A stretch of 64,000 nt of DNA, taken from contig CM034102.1 in the NCBI GenBank assembly GCA_019914945.1, positions 14,373,501-14,437,500 of the forward strand, read 5' to 3'. This document shows positions 9,764 to 22,273 of this stretch, piece after piece. The notes under the pieces were generated by a model. That model was not told the DNA's origin, searched no databases, and saw only the letters and a program-made list of their open reading frames with translations. Source of the DNA: Typha latifolia (lineage: Eukaryota > Streptophyta > Magnoliopsida > Poales > Typhaceae). The stretch's first letter is position 1, and each line of letters opens with the position of its first letter. The translations under genes were made by a program, and so were the position numbers.

Positions 9764-12296
9764 ATGGCTGACGGCGGGCTGACGGTGCTTGACGGTAGCC
9801 AGCTCAGGGGCGGCGATCTCCACTTCCCGATCCCCGACGGCGCCGTCACCGGCGCCAAGCTTGTCGAGCTGGCGGAATCGGAGGCGGCGGCCCGCCTCTA
9901 CGGCGTCTCCTTGCCTGAGACCGTCCGATCGGCGGCGATTAAGCGGATGGGCGGGGGAGATGACGCCTTCCTCTCTGAAGAGTTCGTCGACGCGGAACCT
10001 CGGATGCAGAAGGTGCAAGATTACCTCCTTGCCCTCGCAGACGAGCTAAAAGGTCTATACTGCCCCTAATTACTCTTTATTTCCCTCAGTTTTGTAAATT
10101 TTAATCTTGTCTATGGTATAATTTGAGATGGTTATTTTGGTATTTGGTCTTGTTTGTTGCATGATCCGATTTGTCTTGTAAATGGCCCATGTGGTTATTA
10201 CGGGGCTAATTCCTTAAGGAACTGCACTGTATTGTGGAAAATTTGATCTAATTTTGACTAAATATTTTATTCAAATGTGCTGTTGTAATGACAATGGTGG
10301 AAAGGAATATGCTTTAGGAGGCGTACAAAACAATCTTACGATGAATGGAAAGATTGCATTTTGTTGTTTCTAAGGATCCAACATTTTTTGTTCATGTGGA
10401 AGTGAACCGAGATAGCAATCATTATCCCTCTGAAAATTTTAACTGAGATGAGGACATTGCATCTGGGCATGTGGCCATATCATGTTTGCTGTCTCTATAT
10501 TTCTGTATGTCTCTTTTGCATGGTCATTTCAATACATGTGTTGCATTTGCCGTAGTAGTTCATATTGTGTCTAAGAAGTCAGATTCCTTTCATCTGTTTA
10601 TTAGATTTATCAAAGCCGGATTTGGTTGACCTGTTGGACTGTTTAATATGGTGATTTGACCAACAAACTATTTGATCCAATCGGTGTTTATGGGACGGGT
10701 TGGCATCTTGACTTTTCTGCTGCTCGAGATCATTTATTTTGATGATTTACTTTAGGGTGTTTAGTCCTATCTTCAGGCGAGAAGTAGCAAACTTTTATAT
10801 CTCAGTCTGTTCTTCCTATTATTGAGCATTTGGTGGACTCACGGAAGGTGCTATAATTTGAAAAATGTGCCTTAAAGGGAGGCCTAGAGTTTTCTTTCCC
10901 TGCTATGAAGTTTCAGATGTTTTTAACCCACCCACATGTGACTGTAGTCCAATTTTAATTTTAGATGATCCTCTTGTCATATCAATTTTGGATGGACGTG
11001 CCCTGCGTCCAATTTTGGATGATGAAGATGATTTTGCTATGCTGGCTGAAGACTTATTCACTGATCTGGATGTAAATGATAAAGGAAAGATCAGCAAAAG
11101 TGAGATGCGGAATGCTCTAACCAGTATGGGGGTGGAACTAGGAGTCCCTCTTTTCTCAGGTTTGTCTTGTTCCTTCTATATGAGTTCCATTCCTTGGATT
11201 TCTGTAGCTGATAAATGGCCATTCCGGCTCTTTTATATAAGCTATCTTGTAGCTACTTTTGCTCATGATACTCTGATCTATGGAAAGCAGAATCCAGTGA
11301 TCTTCTCAACAACATTATGAAGAAATATGGAGCAGATGGAGAAGAACAGCTGGGCCAGGCTCAATTTGCAGAGTTACTTCAGCTAATTCTGCAAGATCTT
11401 GCAGATGCTTTAGCTAAAAGGCATGTCATTGTAATCCAGAATATTAAGGTTATCAATGGTGCTAAGTTAAAGAAGGTGAGTTATCCCTTCTGTTTACCTC
11501 TGATATTTTCTTGTTGTAGTTCATTTGATTATCTTATCTAGTTGTTCTTTTCCCCTTCCCCATTCTATATTCTCTCTCTCCCTCTCATGTTGATCGGATT
11601 GTTTGGATATTTTCTTCAAAGGTTGTTTTCTTTTTGAGAAATATAGTGGGGCAAAATTTGTTACCTTTTGCTCGTCATTTGAAGAACTCATCTAAGAGAC
11701 CCTACTAATCCCTTTAATGTATTTACTATGAAATAACATTAATTAGGTATAAAGACAGTATATGAATATCATTACTGATCCTGAAAAAGTTATATATGAC
11801 ATTGACCTTTCTAAAGCCTAAAGGACTAATGATCAGGTAAGTAACTTTCTCAATACAAGGTAAGTAAGATATTTGACATGGACCTTTATTTTTGTTGATT
11901 ATAGCACTCATCTATTCTGTAAATGCGCCTAACATTCCACATAAAGGAGTATATGCTAATTCTTTGAAAGAAAAATGTTTGCAGATTTTGGCTGATAAGA
12001 ATATCTTTGATGATGTGACCGAAGGGTTTTTCAAGGATTGGACAGCTTATAGAAATGGAGAGGGAAACAAGGAGAAACTTTGTAGCTTTCTGGAAGATAA
12101 AGGATCTGAATTGGGCCTACCTCCATCCAAGTCTAATGAAGCTGTGCTGCTTCTTTATAATCAAATATTTTCTGGACTGGACGAAGAGAAAGTTGCAGGA
12201 GATTTAACCAAGAATGTATTTCAAGTAACTATGAGGGAGATTTGTGAAGCTTTTGCACAGCGACTTGAGGCCAATCCTGTTCTGTTGGAAACATGA
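9764..12296 (+). CDS. EF-hand calcium-binding family protein (326 aa)
   Basis: Exons 9764-10052, 10965-11159, 11291-11475 and 11985-12296 join in frame to 326 residues. The start ATG follows a pyrimidine-rich leader and begins MADGGLTVLDG. One EF-hand-like loop is clear at residues 132-143 (D132, N134, G137, I139, E143), but position 5 is Lys136, a non-canonical residue. A second helix-rich half (residues ~160-326) has weaker EF-like patterns. It resembles plant proteins annotated as calcium-binding EF-hand family proteins of unknown function. No signal peptide or membrane segment is evident. It converges with D27. Calcium binding is inferred and, given Lys136, may be weak. Confidence 0.8.
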
Positions 12297-14804
12297 GGCA
12301 AGTTGGGCTTATTTCTCTGATACAGCCAGCAAAATGTCATCTCTTTCAGATTTTATACAGATATATGTATATTTACAAGTTTCCGTGTGCACACATTTTT
12401 AATATCCTAATGCAGATTTTTATGCCATATTCAACTTTTGGAATGCAAATGTTACAATTTTCAGTTTAACCAGAAGGATATTTGGAAATCTTTGGTGTAT
12501 CAAAATTGAGATTGTAAACTTAATAATTTATGTGGCCTGTTGAGAATCTGCAGTCTTAAATGTATACCTGGTAGTGATGTTATTGCATAATTTTGAAGTC
12601 ACTCTCATAAGTTAAAGCAATATATTTCTAAATTTTGACGTGCATATCAATTCGCTTCAGTCTAGATGTATATTATTCTTTAAGTTACAAGTCAAAAGTT
12701 TTACACTATATAAGAGTTCTTCCAGAATAAGAGTTTCCCATATGGGGGCGGGGGCAGCATGCATAGAAGAACTACATTGCCCTACAGCTAACTATATGTA
12801 GAAGTTTAGTGCACTATAAAGTCAGTTAAAATCTAAAATAAGATGTTAAAGAGGTTTATTAAAAGGAAAGGCGATGTACAATAATTTACCTTTCTACTAC
12901 CTAGCCGGCATGCCGATGGTGTAGATCTATCAGGCATGGTCATAGTTTCCATCCAATTCTGGAACATACGTAATGCTCTTCCACAACTAGCTTGCTACAA
13001 TGAAACAAAAATTACGTGCATGCTTTTTTCTGCTTGTATTTATATATGATAGAGTATCAATTTATAGTTATTTATCTTTAACCTATCTAGTTCAATAGAA
13101 TAGCTTAAGCAGTCTCAGTGACCAATTTTTTTTCCGCCTTTTCTAAGAGAACATGCAAACAATGAAAGAGTTTAGATTGGATTGAACATTTGAGAATCTT
13201 CAATGTATCTTGGGAGGCCTAGAGATGCAAAGTTCATGAGTAAATCAGCAATTTCCATGAGTTAATTTTGTTCTGTCCTACTTGTACTTTTGTTTGATCC
13301 ATCAAAATTTCTGGCTCATGCTGGTATCTAACTTGGCATATCATGCTACCAGGTGAAGTCTTCTATTAATTTGGATTTAAAATAAAAAAAGTGCCTCAAC
13401 CAGTTTCTTTGACACTGAATGTTTAATTTGGTTTCTATATGGCATAAGTTTCAGGCCTCGATTTTCATAAACTTAGCCTTTGTTGAGTTACTTGAATAAT
13501 TCCTTTCCTGAAATTATTCTATTCGTCCTTATGTGTTTATTTTTGTAAAGCTGATTTGGTAACCAGTAATTACTCTTATGAAGCTCTGCCCCTCTCTCCC
13601 ATCAGAAACCAACTTAGTTAAATACATTCTTTTTTCTTGCCCTGCTAAACCATCAACTGCAATAGCAATATGAAGAATTATATTTGGTGGTACTTGTTTT
13701 AATGGATGGTTCTATTACACACACCATCTAGGAAATATGTAGCCCATGATATCACCTCCAGCGGTTCTTTACATTTGTAAGAAGTTCCATGAAAACCTTT
13801 CTTTTCAAGACTTTGTTATGTTGGTCACTTAAGCTGCTCTCTTATCAAATCTCTAGGCTGGTAAGTGCCTTTCTCAACCTGGTAAGTCGAGCAAAAGATT
13901 ATTATTGAAATTTTGACTTAGAAGCTACGGAAGAATGTTGCTCCACTGAGAAGAAAAAAAAATCTCTATGATTAAATGGATCTAGGCTGCTTGATTGGTG
14001 CTTTTCTGGGGTTGGATCCTGCTGTTTGAAGTGCATCAAGGAGACATTAGACTAGCCTCTAGCCCACTTGGTGATATTGAAATGTAGAATCTTGTAGAAA
14101 AGTTAGTGGAGCATGCTGGTTGTCTTGGATACCTAAAAGTTGCAGATATACTTTTATATTTTCAAGTTCATGACCCACTTGTGAATCTGCTGCAGTGCCA
14201 CTGCACTGACTGGGGATTATATCTTTCAACCGTTAATATATGCTGCAGAATCTATTTGCATATAATTCCGATGCATCATTAAGTGATATCCTGTCTATCA
14301 ACGTGCATCAAGAAATTTTTTGTGGATTTCCAGATACCTGTATCAGTCTATTCATTGCATCATCAGAGCATCTTAATGGCTCAAGTAAAATAGAGGTGAA
14401 AAGATGCCTATGATTCATAAGAAGAATTTTGTTGTGTAGGCTAATAATTCTGAATGTCATATCCTTCCTATGCTCCATGAAGTTATGTCTGCATGATCAT
14501 GCATGTATCGAAAGTGCATAAAAGAGACTTTTACGTCCACATTCCCCTGTACAGTACAAGGTGTATCACAGATTTCTCGAACCAGGGAAGCTGTTTACCA
14601 AATTTAGATGGCATAACTGGTGTTTTTATGAGTTATGAACATTTAGTTTGTGTTATGGTACACTGCATCACAGAATGCTATGGACAATACTAACTAGATT
14701 TAGAATTATGATCATGCAGAACTTTGTGTAAAGGAATCTGAAACCTCAACAATTTCCCTTTTCTTATACTATAGTAGGAAGCAGTAAATCCAATTCTTTC
14801 TTCA
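12297..14804. other. Convergent intergenic region, EF-hand gene to D27
   Basis: It holds the 3' untranslated sequences of two genes that converge here. No gene, transposon end or RNA gene is recognisable; short ORFs such as 14493-14693 show no family features. Confidence 0.6.
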
Positions 14805-17685
14805 TCATGTAGAACAATTTATTCCATGCGTCTGCTTTGCTCTACCTGCAAACAAACAGAAAAAAGTACATGAGCAGTTAGAGAAGTAAGATTAGATCTT
14901 CCAAATTTTCTTCGAATCAGCTTTATTACATAGTGTGTGGTAGCAAGGTTGCTTCAAAGCTGGATCATCTTCAGGAGGTTGCTGTCCAAAGATCATCTCA
15001 CAGCTCATGTCTTCGAAATCTGAAATTTTTGAAGTGTAAGATTGAATGATTTGTTTAATGTTATGCTAATTATATGAGTGCAACCGACTAAATTCTATAA
15101 CACAGACAGATTGTTGAAGACAATTCTCAACCATGCGATATCATTTGGGCTATCTGTTTAATTACCAGATGGTTCACTAAACCATAATGTCTTTTCTCTC
15201 AGTTACTTATATGAACAGCTCTGTTCTAGTGCCAGAAAACTCAGCTATTTATGAGGTTATAATAGTTGTTGGTAAACTTTACTTCTGCAGTTGGGTCCTG
15301 TTTTGCGATGTTTGATTTATGTTCTTTACCTTGAAATCAAATACCTTTATGGCTTTATGTTTCCTAAGTTATGTAAAGCATCATACAGACACTATAGTGC
15401 TTCTTGCAGTCAGATAAGACTGTCAGCTTTCAAGGGTGCATGCTATTCAGATATGCACAAGTACATTGCAATGTACGAACAATGCAAGCAGAAGCTGTAA
15501 CATCTAAATGCTTGTAATGAGTGAGATAAGAAATTGAAGAAGAAATGGATAAATATTGGGCTTGCAGGGTGAAGAAACTTGTATTGGGGTGTCAGACACT
15601 AACTCATGGAGGTGAATGGAATAAGGCACTGCCTCAGGGAAGATTCGTCTCATACTTGCATGAGGAACGGCAGGCAAGTTGACCACTTCTACTTTGATCT
15701 ATAGTTTAATAAACCTATCTCTGTCTCAGAAGCATTACATGGGTCACACTTATCTATAGTTTAATAGACCTATCTCTGTCTCATAAGCATTACATGGGTC
15801 ACACTTGTCTTGCGTGTTCCCAAAGTGGTTATTTTGTGGCCCCTCCCCTTAGAAAGAGCACAGCCTCTCATTTCTAGTAGTTTTGCGTAATCCTAGCAGT
15901 AGCTTTATTCAAATGACAAGATGATGAATCCTTTATCTGCTGTAGTTTTATCTAATTGTTTTCATCTAAATTCAGACTAGCCAATACGATGACATATCAT
16001 GCGACATCTTGAAACCTCTTGGCATGCGAGGTTGTCAGCGTAGGAGACTATTTCAATCCAAATCCTGTTGTTTGATGATTAGTTTCTTCTGCAAATAGTT
16101 TTTCTTTTGCTTGTTTCAGCACCTTTTTGCTCTATTTCATCCTGGTGTTTTTGCTATCAGACTTGGTGCACTCAATTCTACACAATTATTTTGACTAACT
16201 ATCCTTTGCACTGAAAAGTGCCATCCCTTTAATTATTATTTTTATACTGTAGGGTTTCACTGCAGTGTTTCTGTTTTGATTTACTCTGGTTGAAATGACA
16301 TGGATACACTATGCATCATTGGGGTATGACATGGGAATCACAATTGCTTGAGAGTTGTATGTCCTCCAGAATTCACATACTTTTACTTTGCTTCTGAGCA
16401 CACTTCTCTCTCTTCACATGCCTACAACGAAATCTCCGATAGACTGGATAGAAGACATATAAAGAATTGATGAGCTTGGGGACTTACTTGGAACCATGTT
16501 GACAGGCATACCAAGGGAGTCCTGTATGAACTTTTGGCATGGGATCTTGCACATGTTTGTGCACATCCCCACACAATTGGTGCTCTCCAAGAACCTACAA
16601 AATTTAAACTAATAACATAATAACAATCGAAAGAAAGAAGGAAAGAAAGAAGGAAAGAGTGTACAATATACCTGCACTTGGGAATATAAACCACATTCTT
16701 CTCTGTTCTTCCCTGAAATTCTGATTCCCTGACCTTGTTTTGAGTAACATCAAAACCTTAAATATCTCAGAATACATACCAACTGTTACAAACTACAATT
16801 AAAAGACTATTTGAACATCGAGGGGCTTCGCTAAACTTTCTTCTTCTTCTTTTTTTCCGAGGCATAACTACAGATACAGATATTGAATTTAAGAAAATTA
16901 ATTACCTCGCATGGTCCGACCAACCAAGAGAAAAACATAGTGGTGAAGGCTGCGAAATATTCCTTGGAGAACTTCGATGGCGGTAGTAAGATCTTTATCT
17001 GGCATGTATATATATACGAGTACCTTCAATATTTTGTTGATACTATGTATATAGAAAATTAGTTGGAGAAAAGAAATGTTAAATGGTAACTTGCCATTGT
17101 GAGCATGAAACTTGGGAAGGCGTTGCGAAGAGATTGGATCACCACCTCCCTTTGCCTCTTGGCATCAAAGCTCCTCGAGACTACGCTTGCCACTTCGATC
17201 AAGCTCTCATACCCGTCCTTCTCGTTCCTGATTCCTGCAAAGGCCATCCATATCAGCTGTAAGAAAACCTTCAAACTTTTTAGAGCTCATCCATAGAAAG
17301 AAACTTCATTTGGATGTTACTATACGAGTTGATGAACACAAGATAAGAACATAATAAACAAAACTAAGACGATCAAACCAAAGAACACAAACGAACCAGT
17401 CGTTTCTTGGATACTCTTCGATAGATACCGAATCGCGAGACGGTCGAACCAGTTATCACGGTACACCTTCTTCTTCTCCTCCTCCTCCGTCACCGCCACC
17501 GCCACCGCCACCGCCATGGTTCCTCTGCTCGTCTCCTTAGGTCTCACCATAACCGCGACGACTAAGGAAGAGTATTTCGGCTTATAGCTCCATCTTAGAA
17601 GGCCTGAATTGGTTTCCCGTGCCGGTTTTCGGCATGCAGGGAGAGCTCTTAAGGTTCCATGAGGAAGGAGGAGGGTGGTTTCCAT
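14805..17685 (-). CDS. D27: Beta-carotene isomerase D27, plastidial (273 aa)
   Basis: D27 is a plastid iron protein that interconverts all-trans and 9-cis beta-carotene, the first dedicated step of strigolactone synthesis. Exons in transcription order: 17397-17685, 17095-17234, 16906-16998, 16672-16733, 16488-16594, 14930-15019, 14805-14845; the 822-nt CDS is in frame. Family marks: [62 protein letters not shown] and a Cys-rich tail ending [11 protein letters not shown]. The first ~60 residues are basic and hydroxyl-rich, fitting a transit peptide, with a run of four Val-Ala pairs. Intron 2 needs a GC donor. The 1.47-kb intron 5 holds a 55-bp tandem duplication. D27 is head to head with ARL5. 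D27 rather than a D27-like paralogue is likely, not proven. Confidence 0.92.
15698..15807. repeat. 55-bp tandem duplication in D27 intron 5
   Basis: Two adjacent 55-bp copies, 15698-15752 and 15753-15807, both begin TCTATAGTTTAATA and end CATGGGTCACACTT plus one or two bases. They differ at only a few positions, so the duplication is fairly recent. Confidence 0.9.
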
Positions 17686-18359
17686 GAGGAGGAGATAAAA
17701 AAGAATAAAGAAGAGGTTAAGTTTTGTATGTGAATACTAATAAGTGTTTTGGTGTATATAAAGGCAGGGGAGGTTAGTGTTGAGTTGTATGTGAATACTA
17801 AGTTTTGATTTATATTAAGATAGAAGAAATAGAGAAGAAGGGAGAGAAGAAACCAAAAACGGTTTGGAGAGCATTTTGGAGAGGCGAGGTAGAGGGAATC
17901 ATGCGATTGGTGTCTACAGCCCCGGGTATAGGAAACTCCCTGCATAGGGAGACGTGGCAATCCTTAGTTGGCTGATGTAGCAACATTTTCTGTAGAACAT
18001 TCGATAATACTATGCCAATCTTGACATTATTCTATGACCACTAATTTTGTCTCGGGTGTTGTCGGGCGATGAGCACGATTATTACTGGCCGGCGGGGATA
18101 GTGTGACGTCCACCGTCCGATGAAGGTCTCGTCACGAATCTTGACGCTATCGTTATCGAGCACTAGTTTTATGTTAACATTTTGTGGGCTTGAGAAATCC
18201 AAAGTGGACGAAGAGGCAATGGGATGGGCCGGCCCAATTTGGCCTGCCAAGTATAAGACTGTAGGTATTTCCTACATCGGGTTTTGCAGACGATCCCTGT
18301 CAACATAACGCGGTTACCTACAGAAGTCCACGCCATCGTCTCCGCTTTCACGGGCGATC

Positions 18360-18392
<33 letters not shown>

Positions 18393-18650
18393 GCTTCCAG
18401 AAGAAAGCTGCCTAAAATTCTTTGCTTCATTCTCTTTCTTCTCCAAGAAGGGTCAGAGAAAACGCTCAGATCGTCGCCATTAGAGGTCGTATAAAGGTGA
18501 GATTTGTTCCCGATTTATCTTCAGTTCTAATTTGCCCTCCCTTCGATGGATGGTAAAATTAGGGTTTCGGATCGGATGATTTAGCTTTGGATCGCTTTGT
18601 CTTTGTCGTTAGATTTGAGTAGAGCTAATTGGATCTTGGAAGTGGAAAAG
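17686..18650. promoter_or_regulatory. Shared divergent promoter region of D27 and ARL5
   Basis: The start codons of D27 (-) and ARL5 (+) are 965 bp apart, so this stretch must hold both promoters. At 18225-18236 lies the perfect palindrome TGGGCCGGCCCA, two back-to-back site II elements of the kind bound by TCP factors in plant housekeeping promoters. A (TA)n run lies at about 18358-18384. An AAG|GTGAG at 18497/18498 followed by an acceptor near 18612 suggests an ARL5 5' leader intron. Confidence 0.6.
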
Positions 18651-21258
18651 ATGGGGGCCTTCGTCTCGAGGTTCTGGTTCATGCTATTTCCTGGAAAAGA
18701 GTACAAGATTGTGGTTGTTGGATTGGATAACGCGGGGAAGACCACGACGCTGTATAAACTGCATCTTGGGGAAGTCGTGAACACGAATCCTACCATTGGA
18801 AGCAATGTCGAGGAGGTTGTGTACAAGAACATAAGGTTTGAGGTGAGCAAGTCCTCCTTTATTTAGCTCTCCTTTATATTGTAGTTCTTTTAGTTGCTTA
18901 TCTGTTTGCCGTTAAAGTTTTTGTAACATTAGTGCACTTGAGTGAATATGGGGGAATGAAGATTGGTCATCGAATAGAAGCTGAAATTGCACATAGGGAG
19001 CGGAACAATGTTGATCTGTATTTGAAACAATTTTGGTTGATTATGAAGTGTATATGTGAAGATGAAAGTTTGAGATCTGAGGAGTTCTTCTTTTGGTTTT
19101 GATAACGGACACTTGTAAGAAAAACTTTGTCTAGAGATATCTACGAATTGCGATAGTCAAGTGGTGTTACTATCAAGGCCTGGACCATTTTGAAATAGAT
19201 TGGTGGGTTTCAAGTATGATAATTGATGGATTATCGATTTTTAGGGATGACCATAGTGGATGGTCGAATTAGCTAAAATAAGAAAATGTACCTATCTTTA
19301 GATTGAAATCTCGATAGTATATACTATGTGCTATCATGTAATCTAGTGGGGATATATTATTCTATCATTTATCAAAATAAATAAATAAATTATTCTATCT
19401 TTTTTATCGACCTGTGGTGGATATTTCTCATATAGTAGAAGCCGAAAGTAAAAGTGAATGACACTTTTGGAAGAGAAAGGCGTTGCCTTTGCTTCATTGT
19501 GAAACTTAGTGAAACTATTACCCTACGGGAATAGAATTCCCTGTTTACATTTTACAGCACATCATGAACACAAATTTCTAATATTGCACTGCAAGACATA
19601 CACAACCAACAAAACAGAATTCAACCACTTACAACCAAGACAACACCAATATCAGAACAAGAATAATCATAACACCACCACCAAAGGTCATGACACATGG
19701 TATGATTTTTTCCTTTTAGCTTACTCTTTGTGATGATGGATGATGGAGTTTGGCGAGAATGGTTCTAAAAAGCCAACTACTCTGGGAGTGTTTTCACTTT
19801 GTTAAACAGAAGTTATTTATTAATACAATGACAGCTCCTTGATATTGTCTCTATTATACAATCCTCTTTTCCAATAACACAAGGTTAGAGCTGGATTAAA
19901 GGTTCTTGGAATTCCCAATGAAGATCTAACTAGTTGAAAGAAAGTTTATATCATTAAATGAATAATGAGTAATCAATAAGAAGAAAAAGTATTGCCAAGA
20001 AAGGCTATGAAGTGATTATTCACACCTGCTTGGGTAATGCTTGTTTACTTGCTTTGTTATCCTTATTTTTTCTAGTCTTTACCAGGCCTCAACTGTGAAA
20101 TCAGTTGCACAAGCATTCCTAATTATGTTAATTTCAAGTAAAAGGAACTAGAACAAGTGACTCTTTGTATATTTATCTTCAGTAACTTCCAATGGAGTCA
20201 GTTTTATACTTGTGGTTTCATTCAATACTACCCTCCATATAAATATCGAATCCTGTTGCTATATTATTCTTTGAATTAATGTAAGCTAGTGAGTACATCC
20301 ATATCTTGTACACTGCTTAAGGTATTGGTATGAGACATTAAGAAGTGGGAGTAATGGCTTTCTGATGAGTGAAAAGTAGCAGTATAGTCTTTCCACAAGA
20401 CGTCATTTGCATTGTTCTTGTTGAGATATGAAAGCTTTCACTTCAGTGCAAATCTACAAACCTTTTGGAACTCTCTGTATGGTGTTGACAATTCAAGCAG
20501 CTAGGACATCTTTCATGTGAGAATGATGCAAGAAAAGGCTAGATTAATGCCCTTATGCCCTCGATTCCAAGACATTTTCTATGCTAGAATGTATAATTAA
20601 GTAGGAAATTTATGCACTATGAAAATTTTCATATGTACTTTGTTTTATTTTATAAATGATTAAGGTGGAGTGGTGGACATTATTTGACTGTTGTACTCAC
20701 ATGCACATACATTGTTTTTAAACCAAGCTATGAGACCTGAATATAGAAACTTTTATCAGCTAGAGCAGCCTGAGTTACTAACTAGTGATTTGACTAGAAA
20801 AATAATGATAGGTCAGTGTGAGTTGTTATCCTTGCTCTCTTGGTCTTGGCAATTGAATTGCAACCAGTATTGAATGCTATCTTTTCAAAAACCAGGTTTG
20901 GGATCTTGGAGGACAAGAAAGACTGAGAACTTCATGGGCAACTTATTATCAAGGAACTCATGCAGTCATCGTTGTAATAGACAGCACTGATCGAGCACGG
21001 ATCTCCATTATGAAAGACGAGCTATTCCGGTTGCTTCAACACGGGGATATCGAGCGCACTGTGGTGCTCATCTTTGCAAACAAACAAGACCTTAAGGAAG
21101 CCATGTCGCCTGCTGAGATCACTGATGCCCTCTCCCTTCACAGCATCAAGAACCACGACTGGCACATACAGGGCTGCTGTGCCCTCACAGGTGATGGATT
21201 GTATGATGGCCTTGGTTGGATCGCTCAAAAAGTTACCGGCAAGCCAACAACTACCTGA
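18651..21258 (+). CDS. ARL5: ARF-like small GTPase ARL5 (184 aa)
   Basis: Small GTPase of the ARF/ARL family; ARL5 acts at the trans-Golgi in vesicle trafficking. Two exons, 18651-18842 and 20896-21258, give 184 residues. Nucleotide-binding motifs are intact: P-loop GLDNAGKT (24-31), switch I NPTIG, WDLGGQ with catalytic Gln71, NKQD (126-129) and CALTGDG as the G5 box. Gly2 (MGAF) fits N-myristoylation and an amphipathic N-terminal helix follows. The ATG is chosen because family members begin with MG just before this helix; the longer upstream frame has no function. The single 2.05-kb coding intron shows no inserted gene. ARL5 is preferred over ARF1 from its length and sequence after WDLGGQ. 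Confidence 0.92.
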
Positions 21259-22273
21259 TCTGAATTTAGATAGTGCACACGTTTGTATCAACCTCAAACA
21301 TGAACTGTTGGTTGCCCAATGCTTGTTTATTTTCCTGTACACTACTACATGATCAGCTGTTTATGTATTGCAAACTACAGTTATCCTCCGACTGATTTTT
21401 TTCAATAGGAGAAAGAAAAGAAAAAGAAAAAAAGTTTTTGTTTTACATTCTTTTACAATATCTGATCTTATCATGATACATTGTTGTATTTGCCATATTT
21501 CAAGCCGAAGTTTTACCTCCTTTTTGCAAGAAAAAGAAAAAGAAAAAAAAGGTGAATTCGCAGATATTGTTGTACTTTATCTGATTGCAAGCCGACTATG
21601 GAAACCGGAGTACAGTAGTTGGTATATTTTAGTCTAGCTCATATGGTGATATACAAATTGTACAATGTAAAGGTAGTTGGTATAATTCTTTTTCTTTGTT
21701 TTGAGAAACTAAATGATTCTTCTTGATGTTGCACTTTAAACTGATAGAATTTTCTTAAGCTCTTTCTGTCCAACTTAAATCTCTATAGGGTAAAAGAAAA
21801 AGAGTGATCAAGACATGCAAAATACGACAATACTCCAGTTTATATTTTGAACTGTGGATTTGCCTCCAAAAAAAAAACGAAAAAGAAAAGGAGAAAATAA
21901 TTTATTTCATTTGGCAGCAAATAAAGAGGTACCAATATTCCAGCTGCAATAAGCTCCCAATTTCTTGGCCAAAACCCGAAAAGGTAGAAACCGATCATAT
22001 AATCTGCCGCCACGTCGGCATCTCCATATCCCATCCTGCCTCCCACCCTTTTCCCAACGGAAGCGTCACTCGCTTCCTTCAAATCCAAGCATAACCACCT
22101 TCACCTGAGAATCTGATATCAAGGCGAGCGACAAAGAAAAAGAAAAGAAAAGAAAAAGAGAGAAAAAATAAAAATAAAAAAACGAAAGCAAAAACACAAA
22201 GAGATCAATATACAAGAACCCAACCCATTCAAAATCCCCTCACCATTTCTCTCCGTCCACTAATCCTTCTCCG

